DNA of 64,000 nt from Streptococcus thalassemiae (GCF_903645285.1 NZ_CAHJXN010000002.1:124001-188000); one strand, 5' to 3'. Counted from the first letter of the stretch, positions 18,175 through 28,457 are shown. Notes: a model not told the origin generated them from the letters alone. Translations and numbers: made by a program.

Positions 18175-20511
18175 CTATCCTTTAAAGGTCACAATAGTCG
18201 CACCACTGCCTCCAGCATTTTGTGGGGCATAGCCGAAACTCTTGACATGCTTGTTTCTTTGTAGATATTTAGTGACTCCTTCACGGATGACACCAGTTCC
18301 GATACCATGGATGATATCAACTTGAGCCATATTGTTAAGCAAGGCTTGGTCGATAAAGGCATCTAGCTCATTCATGGCTTCTTCATAGCGCTTGCCTCGA
18401 AGATCCAGTCTGGCTTGTGGACCACGACCAGAAGTTCGTTTCACAACATTGACCTGTTTCTTCTTGACTTGCTTTTCTTGCTGGGCTTGAACAAGGTCAA
18501 ACTCTTTCTCTTCCAAGGTCATCTTAATCAAGCCAACTTGGGCTTCCCAGCGGCCGTCCTTGAGTTGACTGGTCAAGGTACCACGCTGGCCATAACTGAG
18601 AACAACGATATCATCTCCCACCTTTGGAGCACGTTTTTTCTTGGCCTTTTGAAGAACCTTATTTTTTGACAAGTCCACTTTTTCAGGAGCCAATTTTTTC
18701 AACTTGGCCTTGGCTTCAATGATTTCATGGGGTTTGAGTTGAGATTTACTATGAAGATTCTTAAGAATCTGGTCACTTTCACTGAGAGCCATGTCCACAA
18801 TCTCAGCAGCCTGTTCACGCGCCTTATTAAGCTCGGTTTCCTTTTCACGATTGAGCTCGTTGTAGAGTTTTTTGAGAGCACGGTTCATCTTGAGATTTTC
18901 TTGCTCCACCTCACGGATATTATCCAAGCGTTTGCGGCTCTCTAGCGTCTGCTCTTCCAGTTGCTCAATAATCCGGTTGACATCATTGTCCTGATCGACC
19001 TGCTGACTGGCATCTCCTACGATAACTTCAGATAGGCCTAGACGTTTGGCAATCTCAAAGGCATTGCTTCGGCCAGGAACACCCTGCATAAAGCGATAGG
19101 TTGGGCGAAGAGTTGCAGTATCAAACTCCATGCTGGCATTTTGCACAAAGGCTGTCTCAATACCGTAGGCCTTGAGTTCTGGATAGTGGGTGGTCGCCAT
19201 GGTCTTGACCTGACGCAGGCGAAGGTCCTCCAGAATAGCCATGGCAAGGGCAGCTCCCTCTTGGGGATCTGTACCAGCCCCCAACTCATCCAAGAGTAAG
19301 AGTGAATGTTGGTTAACCTTGCCAAGAATATCCACGATATTGGTCATGTGACTAGAGAAGGTAGACAAGCTCTGCTCAATAGACTGCTCATCTCCAATAT
19401 CGGCAAAGATTTCTTCAAAAATACCAACACGACTTCCCTTGTCTGCTAAAATCGGCAAACCAGACTGGGCCATCACCTGTGTCAAGCCGAGGGTTTTGAG
19501 CATGATGGTCTTTCCGCCTGTATTGGGACCTGTAATAACAATGGCTGTTAAATCTTGACCAAAATGGACATCATTTGCGACGGCATTTTTGACCAAAGGA
19601 TGGCAGACATGGAGCAGTTGAATCTCCTGATTTTCTGATAGCTGAGGTACGACTGCTTGCCTTTCTTGGATAAAGCGGACCTTGGCACGAATCAAGTCCA
19701 GATGGCCGATAATCCAAGCATCATTGGCAATCTCAGCCGCATGAGGGCGGACACGCTCCGAGATTTCTTGGAGAATGCGAAGCATTTCATAGCGCTCATC
19801 TGCTCGTAAACTGGCAATTTCTTCGCTCAGTTTGACCACCTCACGGGGTTCGATGTAGACGGTATTTCCACTAGCAGAAATATCATGAACGACACCTGCG
19901 ATCTTATTGCGGTAGGTGTTTTTGACTGGTAAAACCTGACGGCCATTTCTACTGGCAACGATCCCTTCTGTCAACATCTGCGCTTTTTGCTTGAGCAGGT
20001 CCTGTAAAACATCGCGTACCTGACTCTCGCTATCATGGATTTTTCTGCGGATGCGCGCCAATTCTTCACTGGCAAAATTTTCAATGAAACCTGCATCATT
20101 AAAGGCTTGGAGATTTCCTTGTAATTGCGGAAAATCATGTAATTTCTCAAACCAAAGGGCTAATTCTTCCAAGCTGACATTTTCCAGATTGGCATAAAAA
20201 CTTTGCAGCTCTCGGCTAGACAGAAGCACGCGCTTCAAGAGTAGGAACTCCTCAATATTGAGGTCTGCTCCCATCTCCAACCGCTTGCAAACTCCTGCAA
20301 TTTCCTTAGTTGCGAGAATGGTAAAATGCGGTTGCTCAACGAAAAGAGCCTGCATTTCCTTCATCTCAGCAAAAGCCTGTTTGATTTTATCTGCTTTGGC
20401 AGTCGGAGCCAGCTGTCTCAATTGCTCCAAGCCCTGCTCGGTCAACAAATGGGGTTCAAACAAAGCCTTGACCTTATTGAACTCTAATGTTTCTAATATT
20501 TTCTTATTCAT
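18175..20511 (-). CDS. mutS2: Endonuclease MutS2 (Smr domain ATPase, ribosome rescue factor)
   Basis: A 778-residue MutS2. The N-terminal helical core (1-290) is followed by the ATPase with Walker [14 protein letters not shown] (about 325-337) and signature [13 protein letters not shown] and [17 protein letters not shown]. Next is a long coiled coil (about 510-620, rich in Lys, Glu, Asn), a KOW-like segment, and a C-terminal Smr domain ([18 protein letters not shown], then [14 protein letters not shown]). MutS2 proteins act in ribosome collision rescue and suppress recombination; they do not take part in mismatch repair. A BOX element lies upstream. Confidence 0.96.
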   Translation of the reverse strand: MNKKILETLEFNKVKALFEPHLLTEQGLEQLRQLAPTAKADKIKQAFAEMKEMQALFVEQPHFTILATKEIAGVCKRLEMGADLNIEEFLLLKRVLLSSRELQSFYANLENVSLEELALWFEKLHDFPQLQGNLQAFNDAGFIENFASEELARIRRKIHDSESQVRDVLQDLLKQKAQMLTEGIVASRNGRQVLPVKNTYRNKIAGVVHDISASGNTVYIEPREVVKLSEEIASLRADERYEMLRILQEISERVRPHAAEIANDAWIIGHLDLIRAKVRFIQERQAVVPQLSENQEIQLLHVCHPLVKNAVANDVHFGQDLTAIVITGPNTGGKTIMLKTLGLTQVMAQSGLPILADKGSRVGIFEEIFADIGDEQSIEQSLSTFSSHMTNIVDILGKVNQHSLLLLDELGAGTDPQEGAALAMAILEDLRLRQVKTMATTHYPELKAYGIETAFVQNASMEFDTATLRPTYRFMQGVPGRSNAFEIAKRLGLSEVIVGDASQQVDQDNDVNRIIEQLEEQTLESRKRLDNIREVEQENLKMNRALKKLYNELNREKETELNKAREQAAEIVDMALSESDQILKNLHSKSQLKPHEIIEAKAKLKKLAPEKVDLSKNKVLQKAKKKRAPKVGDDIVVLSYGQRGTLTSQLKDGRWEAQVGLIKMTLEEKEFDLVQAQQEKQVKKKQVNVVKRTSGRGPQARLDLRGKRYEEAMNELDAFIDQALLNNMAQVDIIHGIGTGVIREGVTKYLQRNKHVKSFGYAPQNAGGSGATIVTFKG

Positions 20512-20536
20512 CGTTATTTCCTTGTCTTTGAATGTC

Positions 20537-20643
20537 TATACTCTTCGAAAATCAAATTCAAACCACGTCAGCGTCGCCTTACCGTACTCAAGTACAGCCT
20601 GCGGCTAGCTTCCTAGTTTGCTCTTTGATTTTCATTGAGTATT
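20537..20643 (+). repeat. BOX element without boxB (boxA-boxC)
   Basis: About 107 bases. It begins tatactcttcgaaaatc, has the cgtcagcgtcgcc core, then passes straight to the boxC part cctgcggctagcttcctagt and ends at gattttcattgagtatt. No boxB unit is present. Confidence 0.88.
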
Positions 20644-20682
20644 ATGTGTAGTAACTTTTTACATTCAGTCAAATCTGTAAAC

Positions 20683-20712
20683 AAAGGGCTAGGAAATTTC
20701 CTGCCCTTTTTA
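20683..20712 (-). terminator. Terminator of zapA-cvpA
   Basis: The inverted repeat aaagggctaggaaatttcctgccctt lies after the cvpA-like stop. The T run is stronger on the plus strand than on the minus strand, so efficiency for this operon is uncertain. Confidence 0.55.
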
Positions 20713-21258
20713 TCCGATTAAATTTGTCACCCAGATTTGTTTGAGCCAACTGGTTGTTACTGGTATGCTCTGGATGATATGTTTTGCAACGATACTCTTT
20801 TCAAGAGGATTTTGTATAGCTGCCATGGGGATGGTCGCCAAGATGGTCAAGGCCATTTGCAAGACAAATAAGGTCACCAACATGGACAAGATCCCTGCTG
20901 AAACTTGGAACAACTTACCACCCAGTTTTTTACTAGGGATCAAGTGTAAGAGGAGACCAAGCAAACGACCGATGCTATAGACAATCCCAAATACAAGCAA
21001 GTAGCCGATACCTGCATAAAAGACCTTATCCAATTGAAAGAGTTGATCCGATGGGAAAAAGAAAGTTCCCTGACCTTCCTGCGGATTTGCATAAGGGAGC
21101 AATAAATGGAATTGCTCTCCAAGCCCCTTGTAAAACTGGCCAGCCATAAAAGCCGATGCCATGGCTGAAATCAGGTAATAAACTTGTAAGAGCAGACCTC
21201 TCCGATAGCCGATATAAAATCCCCAAGCCAAGACCAATAGAAGAAGGAGTGAAATCAT
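20710..21258 (-). CDS. CvpA family membrane protein
   Basis: A 182-residue protein with four or five hydrophobic segments, beginning MISLLLLLVLAWGFYIGYRRG, which is the typical start of the CvpA (colicin V production) family. Relatives in Gram-positives are often next to zapA and mutS2, as here. The function is unclear; the family is linked to envelope homeostasis in other bacteria. It overlaps zapA by 4 bases and is expected to share its transcript. Confidence 0.85.
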   Translation of the reverse strand: MISLLLLLVLAWGFYIGYRRGLLLQVYYLISAMASAFMAGQFYKGLGEQFHLLLPYANPQEGQGTFFFPSDQLFQLDKVFYAGIGYLLVFGIVYSIGRLLGLLLHLIPSKKLGGKLFQVSAGILSMLVTLFVLQMALTILATIPMAAIQNPLEKSIVAKHIIQSIPVTTSWLKQIWVTNLIG

Positions 21259-21557
21259 AAGGAGTCCTCAATCTTGCTCTGTTCTTGCTTACAAGTTACA
21301 AGCTTGTGGCGCAGTTCTTCTAGCTCTTGCTCCTTATCGTCAAATTCAATCTCACGGCTGAGCTGAGTTGATAAACAGTTGACTGCCAACAAAAGAGCGA
21401 TTGTTTCATCATCTGCGCTAGGCATTTGTTCTTTAATCGCTTGGTATTTTTCTGTCGCAACCTTGGCGATTTCCTCCATAAAAAGGTTATCATGCTCGCT
21501 TGTCAAGGTTAATGATTTTTTCCCGAATGTAAATTTGAATCGATTTAGATTTGCCAT
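21255..21557 (-). CDS. zapA: Cell division protein ZapA
   Basis: A 100-residue ZapA-like protein: an N-terminal beta region (ANLNRFKFTFGKKSLTL) with family text near MEEIAKVATEKYQAI, and a C-terminal coiled coil rich in Glu and Lys (about 65-100). ZapA proteins bundle FtsZ filaments. I chose the ATG at 21557 because gtgaggtg lies at the right distance; a GTG nine bases upstream overlaps the ribosome-binding site. It is divergent from rnhC, with 86 bases between them. Confidence 0.85.
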   Translation of the reverse strand: MANLNRFKFTFGKKSLTLTSEHDNLFMEEIAKVATEKYQAIKEQMPSADDETIALLLAVNCLSTQLSREIEFDDKEQELEELRHKLVTCKQEQSKIEDSL

Positions 21558-21605
21558 AAAATTCACCTCACGATATTATACCAAAATTCGCTAATTTTGT
21601 CAGTT

Positions 21606-21636
21606 TTTACAAATTTTCCTGCTTTTATGGTACAAT
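21606..21636 (+). promoter_or_regulatory. Promoter of rnhC (extended -10)
   Basis: TGG plus TACAAT (21628-21636) forms an extended -10; a TTTACA lies 19 bases upstream. The expected transcription start falls at or one to two bases before the rnhC ATG at 21644. Confidence 0.6.
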
Positions 21637-21643
21637 AGAAACT

Positions 21644-22525
21644 ATGGCAAGTATAACACTCACACCAAGCGAAAAGGAGATTCAGGCTTTTCTTGAACAC
21701 TATCAAACCAGTCTGGCTCCCAGTAAGAATCCCTATATCCGCTACTTTTTGAGACTGCCTCAGGCAACGGCTTCTATCTATACTTCTGGAAAGGTCTTGC
21801 TTCAGGGCGAAGGAGCTGAGAAATATGCTAGTTTCTTTGGCTATCAAGTTGTAAAGGAAACCAGCGGACAAAATCTCCCTTTGATTGGGACAGATGAGGT
21901 GGGAAATGGTTCCTACTTTGGTGGGCTTGCAGTTGTGGCTTCCTTTGTCACACCTGACCAGCATGACTTCTTGCGAAAACTCGGTGTGGGGGATTCCAAG
22001 ACACTGACCGACCAAAAGATCCGTCAGATTGCCCCTATTCTCAAAGAAAAAATCCAGCACCAGGCATTGCTTCTCTCACCAAGCAAGTACAACGAGGTCA
22101 TCGGAGACCGCTACAATGCTGTTTCGGTTAAGGTAGCCCTCCATAACCAGGCTATCTATCTCCTTCTTCAAAAAGGCATTCAGCCTGAGAAAATTGTGAT
22201 TGATGCCTTTACTAGTGCTAAAAATTATGACAAGTACTTGGCACAAGAGGCCAATCGTTTCAGCAATCCTATCAGCTTAGAAGAAAAGGCTGAGGGCAAA
22301 TACTTGGCTGTCGCAGTTTCTTCTATCATTGCGCGTGATCTCTTTCTGGAAAATCTTGAAAATCTGGGACGAGAACTGGGTTATCAACTCCCAAGTGGGG
22401 CTGGAACGGCTTCTGACAAGGTGGCTAGCCAGATTTTACAAGCCTATGGTATGCAGGGACTTAACTTCTGCGCCAAACTGCACTTTAAAAATACTGAAAA
22501 AGCGAAAAAACGCTTAGAAAGGTAA
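21644..22525 (+). CDS. rnhC: Ribonuclease HIII
   Basis: A 293-residue type 2 RNase H that cuts the RNA strand of RNA:DNA hybrids. The N-terminal TBP-like substrate-binding domain (1-80, [16 protein letters not shown]) is followed by the catalytic part with [18 protein letters not shown], where Asp and Glu bind metal, and later LVVAV-like and SIIARD segments. No Shine-Dalgarno sequence is seen, and the -10 box is only 7 bases before the ATG, so the transcript may be leaderless. lepB follows after 3 bases. Confidence 0.95.
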   Translation: MASITLTPSEKEIQAFLEHYQTSLAPSKNPYIRYFLRLPQATASIYTSGKVLLQGEGAEKYASFFGYQVVKETSGQNLPLIGTDEVGNGSYFGGLAVVASFVTPDQHDFLRKLGVGDSKTLTDQKIRQIAPILKEKIQHQALLLSPSKYNEVIGDRYNAVSVKVALHNQAIYLLLQKGIQPEKIVIDAFTSAKNYDKYLAQEANRFSNPISLEEKAEGKYLAVAVSSIIARDLFLENLENLGRELGYQLPSGAGTASDKVASQILQAYGMQGLNFCAKLHFKNTEKAKKRLER

Positions 22526-22528
22526 GTT

Positions 22529-23143
22529 ATGAATTCATTTAAAAATTTCTTAAAAGAGTGGGGATTGTTCCTCCTGATTCTGTCATTACTAGCTTTGAGC
22601 CGTATCTTTTTTTGGAGTAATGTCCGCGTAGAAGGGCATTCCATGGATCCTACCCTAGCGGATGGCGAAATCCTCTTTGTCGTTAAGCACCTCCCTATTG
22701 ACCGTTTTGATATCGTGGTGGCCCATGAGGAAGATGGCAATAAGGACATCGTCAAACGTGTTATCGGAATGCCTGGCGACACCATCCGTTACGAGAACGA
22801 TAAACTTTACATCAATGACAAAGAGACAGATGAACCTTATCTAGCTGACTACATCAAACGTTTCAAGGATGACAAACTCCAAAGCACCTATTCAGGCAAG
22901 GGTTTTGAAGGAAATAAAGGAACTTTCTTTAGAAGTATCGCTCAAAAAGCCCAAGCCTTCACAGTTGATGTCAACTACAATACCAACTTCATCTTTACTG
23001 TCCCAGAAGGAGAATACCTTCTCCTCGGAGACGACCGCCTGGTTTCTAGTGACAGTCGTCACGTAGGTACTTTTAAAGCAAAAGATATCACAGGGGAAGC
23101 TAAATTCCGCTTCTGGCCAATCACCCGTATCGGAACATTTTAA
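22529..23143 (+). CDS. lepB: Signal peptidase I
   Basis: A 204-residue type I signal peptidase. One N-terminal membrane segment (about 11-30, LFLLILSLLALSRIFFW) anchors the catalytic domain outside. The Ser-Lys dyad is Ser38 in GHSMDPTLADGE and Lys76 in DIVKRVIGMPGD; a GDDRLVSSDSRHVG box follows near 171-184. It removes signal peptides from exported proteins, including the choline-binding and LPxTG proteins in this window. It lies 3 bases after rnhC and ends at a strong terminator. Confidence 0.96.
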   Translation: MNSFKNFLKEWGLFLLILSLLALSRIFFWSNVRVEGHSMDPTLADGEILFVVKHLPIDRFDIVVAHEEDGNKDIVKRVIGMPGDTIRYENDKLYINDKETDEPYLADYIKRFKDDKLQSTYSGKGFEGNKGTFFRSIAQKAQAFTVDVNYNTNFIFTVPEGEYLLLGDDRLVSSDSRHVGTFKAKDITGEAKFRFWPITRIGTF

Positions 23144-23149
23144 GAAATC

Positions 23150-23187
23150 GAAGAGGCCGAGAATCAAGAATCTCAGCCTCTTCTTCT
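23150..23187 (+). terminator. Terminator of rnhC-lepB
   Basis: The stem gaagaggc with gccg/agctc extension (23150-23162) pairs with tctcagcctcttc (23171-23183), followed by a T-rich tail. Confidence 0.75.
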
Positions 23188-23271
23188 ATCGTGAGAAGAT
23201 GATTATTCACTACCCAGTCTAACTAGGATAGAAACAACCCCAGCTCTCACCTATCTATGCAAAGGAATTTT

Positions 23272-25638
23272 ATGGAAGTTTATTTTTCAGGAACCATTGA
23301 ACGGATTATTTTTGAAAATCCCAGCAATTTTTATCGTATCCTTCTCCTAGAAATCGACGATACAGACGCAGAAAGCTTTGATGATTTTGAAATCATTATC
23401 ACGGGCACCATGGCTGATGTGATTGAGGGAGAAGACTATACTTTTTGGGGACAAATTGTCCAGCACTCCAAATATGGGGAACAACTGCAAATCAGCCGAT
23501 ATGAACGCGCAAAACCAACTAGCAAGGGCTTGGTCAAGTACTTTTCAAGTAGCCATTTCAAGGGAATTGGTCTCAAGACAGCTCAGAAAATAGTGGACAC
23601 CTATGGCGACAATACCATTGACGAAATTTTGCAACACCCAGAAAAGTTAGAAGGCATCGCAGGACTATCTGCCAAAAATCGCGAGGCTTTCGTCTCCACT
23701 CTCCGTCTCAACTACGGAACCGAGATGGTTTTGGCCAAACTGGCCAACTACGGTATTCCCAATAAATTAGCCTTCCAGATTCAAGACTTTTACAAGGAAG
23801 AAACCCTTGATGTGGTTGAAAATTATCCCTACCAACTGGTTGAGGATATTAAGGGTTTGGGATTTACCATTGCTGACCAATTAGCGGAAGAACTAGGCAT
23901 CGAAAGTCAGGCTCCTGAACGCTTCCGTGCTGGTCTAGTTCACAGTCTTTTTCAGGCCTGTATGGAAACAGGGGATACCTATGTTGAAGCACGGAATTTG
24001 CTAGAACAAACCCTTACTCTCCTTGAGTCTTCCCGCCCCGTGGAACTGGACCCCAGCCAAGTAGCCCAAGAACTCTCCTACCTGATCGAAGAAGACAAGG
24101 TTCAGCAGATTGATACCAAAATCTTTGATAACAGCCTCTTTTTCGCTGAGGAAGGCATCCGCAGTCACTTGGTTCGTATCCTTGAAAAAGGAAAACAGAA
24201 GAGTCAGGATTTAGAAACCATTCAAAAACATATCGCTACTGTCGAAGAAGATCTGGAGATTGAGTATGATAACATTCAAAAACAAGCTATCTGTGATGCT
24301 ATCCAGAACAAGGTCTTTATTCTGACAGGTGGACCAGGTACTGGTAAGACAACGGTTATCAATGGGATTATCGCTGTTTACGCACTTTTAGAAGGTCTTG
24401 ACCTCAGGAAAAAAAGCAACCTGCCCATTCTTCTTGCCGCTCCAACTGGTCGAGCTGCTCGGCGCATGAATGAATTGACAGGCTTGCCAAGCGCGACCAT
24501 ACACCGCCACTTGGGAATGACAGGCGACGATGATACCAGTCATTTGGAAGATTATCTGGATGCCGACTTTATTATCGTAGATGAATTCTCCATGGTGGAT
24601 ACTTGGCTGGCCAATCAACTCTTCTCCAACATCTCTTCTAACAGTAAAATCCTCATCGTAGGTGACAGCGACCAGTTGCCTTCTGTCAGTCCTGGACAGG
24701 TTCTAGCGGATCTGCTTCATATTCCTTTGATTCCTCAGACTCGCTTGGAAAAAATTTACCGGCAAAGCGAAGAATCAACCATCGTCACCCTAGCTAGTCA
24801 GATTCGACAGGGCATCTTACCATCTGATTTTACCCAGAAAAAAGCAGACCGCTCCTACTTTGAAATTGCTAGTGGTCATATTCCAGCTACGATTGAGAAA
24901 ATCTTAGGTGCCGCCCTCAGAAGTGGTATCCCTGCCCGTGATATTCAGGTTCTGGCTCCCATGTACCGAGGGACAGCAGGGATTGATGCCATCAACCAGC
25001 TCATGCAAGACCTGCTCAACCCACCACAAAAAGACCAACTCAGTTTTGAAGCTCCCCAGTGTCACTATCGTAAGGGCGACAAGGTCATTCACTTGGTCAA
25101 CGATGCTGAAATCAATGTCTTTAATGGAGATTTAGGAGCTATCACAGACCTGATTCCTGGTAAATACACCGAGTCGAAACAAGACGAGATTGTCATTGAT
25201 TTTGATGGCAACGAGGTCTCTTACCCACGTAACGAATGGTACAAAATTCGCCTGGCCTATGCCATGAGTATCCATAAGTCCCAGGGAAGTGAGTTCCCTG
25301 TTGTCATCCTACCGATTACCAGTGCTAGTAGGCGTATGCTGGAGCGCAATCTCATCTATACAGCCATTACACGCGCCAAAAGCAAGCTTATCTTACTAGG
25401 CGAATTACAGGCCTTCGATTATGCTACTCAGCACATCGGAACTGCTCGAAAAACCTATCTGATTGAACGCTTCAGTGATTTATTGGAGAATGTTGAAGAA
25501 AAGCAACCAGCTGTCTCTGAAACAGCCACATCAAGTACCTCTAAACAATCCTACATCCTAACCGAAGAAAACTGGGACAGCATCCCGGCCATGATTGGGA
25601 TTACAGACGCAGACCTCAAAGAGATTTTTGGAAAATAA
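23272..25638 (+). CDS. recD2: ATP-dependent DNA helicase RecD2
   Basis: A 788-residue SF1B helicase of the RecD2/TraA type found in bacteria without RecBCD. It has an N-terminal OB-like region, helix-hairpin-helix repeats (about 90-220), Walker A GGPGTGKTTVING near residue 352, VDEFSMVDTWLANQLF for Walker B, and the C-terminal motif YAMSIHKSQGSEFPVVILP. It probably acts 5'-3' in recombination and repair. I chose the ATG at 23272: aaaggaattt is its ribosome-binding site. The ATG 15 bases upstream has none. Confidence 0.94.
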   Translation: MEVYFSGTIERIIFENPSNFYRILLLEIDDTDAESFDDFEIIITGTMADVIEGEDYTFWGQIVQHSKYGEQLQISRYERAKPTSKGLVKYFSSSHFKGIGLKTAQKIVDTYGDNTIDEILQHPEKLEGIAGLSAKNREAFVSTLRLNYGTEMVLAKLANYGIPNKLAFQIQDFYKEETLDVVENYPYQLVEDIKGLGFTIADQLAEELGIESQAPERFRAGLVHSLFQACMETGDTYVEARNLLEQTLTLLESSRPVELDPSQVAQELSYLIEEDKVQQIDTKIFDNSLFFAEEGIRSHLVRILEKGKQKSQDLETIQKHIATVEEDLEIEYDNIQKQAICDAIQNKVFILTGGPGTGKTTVINGIIAVYALLEGLDLRKKSNLPILLAAPTGRAARRMNELTGLPSATIHRHLGMTGDDDTSHLEDYLDADFIIVDEFSMVDTWLANQLFSNISSNSKILIVGDSDQLPSVSPGQVLADLLHIPLIPQTRLEKIYRQSEESTIVTLASQIRQGILPSDFTQKKADRSYFEIASGHIPATIEKILGAALRSGIPARDIQVLAPMYRGTAGIDAINQLMQDLLNPPQKDQLSFEAPQCHYRKGDKVIHLVNDAEINVFNGDLGAITDLIPGKYTESKQDEIVIDFDGNEVSYPRNEWYKIRLAYAMSIHKSQGSEFPVVILPITSASRRMLERNLIYTAITRAKSKLILLGELQAFDYATQHIGTARKTYLIERFSDLLENVEEKQPAVSETATSSTSKQSYILTEENWDSIPAMIGITDADLKEIFGK

Positions 25639-25650
25639 TGTATCAGAAAA

Positions 25651-25675
25651 CCCACCTAATCAGGTGGGCTTTTTG
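25651..25675. terminator. Bidirectional terminator between recD2 and tig
   Basis: The perfect stem cccacct / aggtggg has a four-base loop and is flanked by A4 and T5. Confidence 0.88.
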
Positions 25676-25685
25676 TTTATTAAGA

Positions 25686-26969
25686 TTATTTAACTGTTGC
25701 TGTGCTTGTAATCAATTCAACAGCTTTTTTGATTGTGATATCGTGTTTCAACATATCAGCTGAAAGCAAGCTTTGTACTTGTGCAACTTCCATGTTGTAG
25801 TCTGTTGCCAATTGCTCAACTTCTTTTTGGATTTCTTCTTCTGAAGCATCAAATCCTTCAGCTTTGGCAACTGCTTCGATAACAAGGTTAGTCTTAGTAC
25901 GTGACTCAGCTTCTGCTTGGTATTGGTTGTGAAGGTCTTCTTGAGTAGTTCCAGTGATTTGGAAGTACATGTCAGGGTTGATACCTTGACGTTGCAAGTT
26001 TCCAAGGAATTCGTTTACTGAGCGATGAACTTCTTCGTGAATCATTTCTTCTGGAAGTTCTACGATTTCAGCGTTTTCTACAGCTTTATCAATTGCTGCA
26101 CCTTCTACTGCATCTTTGTAAGCTTCTTCTTTAGCAGCAGCCAATTCCTTGCGGTATTTTTCTTTCAATTCAGCAAGTGTTTCAACTTCTTCGTCGATGT
26201 CTTTTGCAAGTTCATCGTCAAGAGCTGGAACTTCTTTAGCTTTTACTTCGTGGATAGTTGTTACGAATTTAGCTTCTTTACCTGCAAGGTCTTCTGCTTG
26301 GTAGTCTTCTGGGAATGTTACAACTACATCAACAGTTTCGCCAGCTGAGTGACCTACCAATTGGTCTTCGAAACCAGGGATGAATTGACCTGAACCAAGT
26401 CCAAGTGAGAAGTTTTCACCTTTTCCACCGTCAAATTCAACACCGTCGATAGAACCAAGGAAGTCGATAACAACAGTGTCGCCGTTTTCAGCAGCAGCTT
26501 CTTTGATAACCAATTCAGCCAAGTTGTTGCGTTCGCGTTCGATACGCTCTTCAACGTCAGCGTCAGTTACTTCTTTTTCTACATCTACTGATACTTCAAG
26601 GTTTTTGTAGTCACCCAATTTAACTTCAGGTTTTGTCACGACTTCAGCTGTGATAACCCAGTCTTGACCTTTTTCCATTGAAGTCACGTCAATTTTTGGT
26701 TGAGCAACCACTTCAAGACCAGCTTCTTTTACAGCTGCTTCATAAGCATTTGGCAAAAGAGCGTTCATAACGTCTTGGTAAAGTGATTCTTCACCAAACT
26801 TTTTGTCGAAGATAGGGCGTGGAAGGTGACCTTTACGGAAACCTGGAACATTAAGAGATTTCTTCACTGAGTTGAAGACACGATCCAATTCTGGTTTGAT
26901 TTGGTCTTGAGAGATAGTGAAAGTCAAGACACCACGGTTTGTTTCTTTGTTTTCAAATGATACAGACAT
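25686..26969 (-). CDS. tig: Trigger factor (ribosome-associated chaperone, peptidyl-prolyl isomerase)
   Basis: A 427-residue trigger factor. The N-terminal ribosome-binding domain includes the [17 protein letters not shown] signature (about 44-60). The FKBP-type isomerase domain (about 150-240) has [19 protein letters not shown] and [17 protein letters not shown]. The C-terminal chaperone arms extend to the end. It binds nascent chains at the ribosome exit. Length is normal. It is a single-gene unit with its own promoter. Confidence 0.97.
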   Translation of the reverse strand: MSVSFENKETNRGVLTFTISQDQIKPELDRVFNSVKKSLNVPGFRKGHLPRPIFDKKFGEESLYQDVMNALLPNAYEAAVKEAGLEVVAQPKIDVTSMEKGQDWVITAEVVTKPEVKLGDYKNLEVSVDVEKEVTDADVEERIERERNNLAELVIKEAAAENGDTVVIDFLGSIDGVEFDGGKGENFSLGLGSGQFIPGFEDQLVGHSAGETVDVVVTFPEDYQAEDLAGKEAKFVTTIHEVKAKEVPALDDELAKDIDEEVETLAELKEKYRKELAAAKEEAYKDAVEGAAIDKAVENAEIVELPEEMIHEEVHRSVNEFLGNLQRQGINPDMYFQITGTTQEDLHNQYQAEAESRTKTNLVIEAVAKAEGFDASEEEIQKEVEQLATDYNMEVAQVQSLLSADMLKHDITIKKAVELITSTATVK

Positions 26970-27006
26970 TCTGTCATTTCTCCTTAAAATTTTTTAAATA
27001 CAGTCT

Positions 27007-27036
27007 ATTATAACATAAACGAGCGACTTTTTTCAA
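27007..27036 (-). promoter_or_regulatory. Promoter of tig
   Basis: On the minus strand: TTGAAA (27036-27031), an 18-base spacer ending in TGT, and TATAAT (27012-27007), so it is also an extended -10. Confidence 0.75.
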
Positions 27037-27114
27037 GTAATGACTGCGCTTTTCAATCATGCTGGAAGTATGGTTTCTTCTTAGTTTTCTTTAGGTTTCG
27101 AATATAATCTTATA

Positions 27115-27187
27115 AAAGATGTTTAATAATGGCTGATTACAGTAAAAAACGAATCGCCCACACATCCCTCATTAGGCGATTCGTTTT
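27115..27187 (+). ncRNA. Candidate small RNA (unverified)
   Basis: On the plus strand a perfect TATAAT at 27103-27108 lies about 7 bases before this stretch, and the stretch ends in a 13-base-pair hairpin with T4. No open frame explains it. The -35 region is poor (CTTAGT) with nearby cttag / tttag copies, which suggests activator control. The same hairpin also serves as the terminator of the choline-binding gene on the other strand, so the RNA is only a possibility. Confidence 0.25.
27146..27187 (-). terminator. Terminator of the choline-binding protein gene
   Basis: The stem aaaacgaatcgcc / ggcgattcgtttt is perfect over 13 bases, with a 16-base loop and T runs in both directions. It lies just after the stop at 27191. 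Confidence 0.88.
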
Positions 27188-27190
27188 GTA

Positions 27191-28369
27191 TTATTTAACC
27201 ACAAGAACCTTGTAATATTCATACTTATTTGGCTGTGTAATCTTAATTTTTTGACCATAGAAACCATCGATTTCTTTGTCAAAATAATCTGAAAATCTTG
27301 ATGGCAAGCGTTTCATCTTAAGAACCTCACCAGATTGGTCTGCATATACAAGTAAGTGATGGAGGGTTGTAGCCATACCGTCATCAATCAATACAAAGTA
27401 ACCTGTTTTGAGCTTACCTTGTCCATTATCTAAATAGTATAGTTTATTGTTATTGATTGTGAAGTTATCAAATCGAAGTCGTACACCTGGGTCTTCTAGA
27501 TAAAGATCATTGCCAACTTTTTTGATTTCTGATCTAGTTGTCATCTCTGGAAGTGGTAATACTCTACGACCATCTGCTCCAAAGTAATATCGACCTGGTA
27601 GATTTTGGAAATTACGAATAACAGCTTTAGGATCAATTTCTTGTCCTTCTTCTTTATTATCCACTAAAGCTAAGGTAGTATTTGCAACCTCATCCCCGTA
27701 TTTGTCGGAAAACTTCTTGAACTCAGGTTTGATATACCAAGTGTTTTTAGCCACGATAACATCAGTAAAGTTATTTCCGTCAAATTTTGATGTAATCAGA
27801 TACTCATATCCATCACCTAAACGGACAATATCATCATTTTTATAAGGGCTATTTTTTAAAGTCAACATATAGCCATCCTTACCAATGATATAACTTTCTC
27901 CATCGCTGGCTGGAACAGCTCTGTCTGCGACCATAGCACCTGATTTTTCAAAGTAAGACCATTCACCATTTGCAGTCGCCCATCCTGTTGCCATAGCGCC
28001 ACTGCCTTTGAGGTAATACCATGTAGACCCTTCTTTGTACCAACCTGTACGCATGGCGCCACTATCTGCGAGCGAATACCATGTGCTACCTTCCTTGTAC
28101 CAGCCAGTACGCATAGCGCCACTATCTGCGAGCGAATACCATGTATTTCCGTCTTTGAGCCAGCCTGTCTGCATGTTACCAGTGCTGTCGAAGTGATACC
28201 AAGAACCAGCATTTTGTACCCATTTATCCTTAGCGAGGCTTCCATCTTGAGAAAGATTCCAGTCAGCACCATTTTTAACCCAAGTATCTGCAGCCTGTGC
28301 TTGATTGATAGACAAAAGCAGACCAGCACCTGCAAGCAAACCAAGTGTAAGAAGTTTAGATTTTTTCAT
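27191..28369 (-). CDS. Choline-binding protein with N-terminal repeats and unknown C-terminal domain (copy 1)
   Basis: A 392-residue exported protein. The signal peptide MKKSKLLTLGLLAGAGLLLS ends at about AQAAD (residue 28). Residues 30-150 hold choline-binding repeats of the WYxLxxSGAMxTGW type (for example STWYYLKGSGAMATGW), which bind phosphocholine on teichoic acids. The C-terminal 210 residues (from about 180) form a domain I do not recognise, with WYIKPEFKKFSDKYGDE and NLPGRYYFGADGRRVLPLPE. The next gene upstream is a close paralogue. The start is the ATG at 28369; a closer ATG six bases upstream overlaps the aggaga site. Repeats at the N rather than the C terminus are less usual. The cbp name is left open. 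Confidence 0.85.
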   Translation of the reverse strand: MKKSKLLTLGLLAGAGLLLSINQAQAADTWVKNGADWNLSQDGSLAKDKWVQNAGSWYHFDSTGNMQTGWLKDGNTWYSLADSGAMRTGWYKEGSTWYSLADSGAMRTGWYKEGSTWYYLKGSGAMATGWATANGEWSYFEKSGAMVADRAVPASDGESYIIGKDGYMLTLKNSPYKNDDIVRLGDGYEYLITSKFDGNNFTDVIVAKNTWYIKPEFKKFSDKYGDEVANTTLALVDNKEEGQEIDPKAVIRNFQNLPGRYYFGADGRRVLPLPEMTTRSEIKKVGNDLYLEDPGVRLRFDNFTINNNKLYYLDNGQGKLKTGYFVLIDDGMATTLHHLLVYADQSGEVLKMKRLPSRFSDYFDKEIDGFYGQKIKITQPNKYEYYKVLVVK

Positions 28370-28457
28370 AGCCATTTTCTCCTATTCTATAGCGAAATGA
28401 ACATGACTTCCTAGTATACAAAGCTGTTCGCTTTTTCGTTTTACTCTGTCAGACGTC

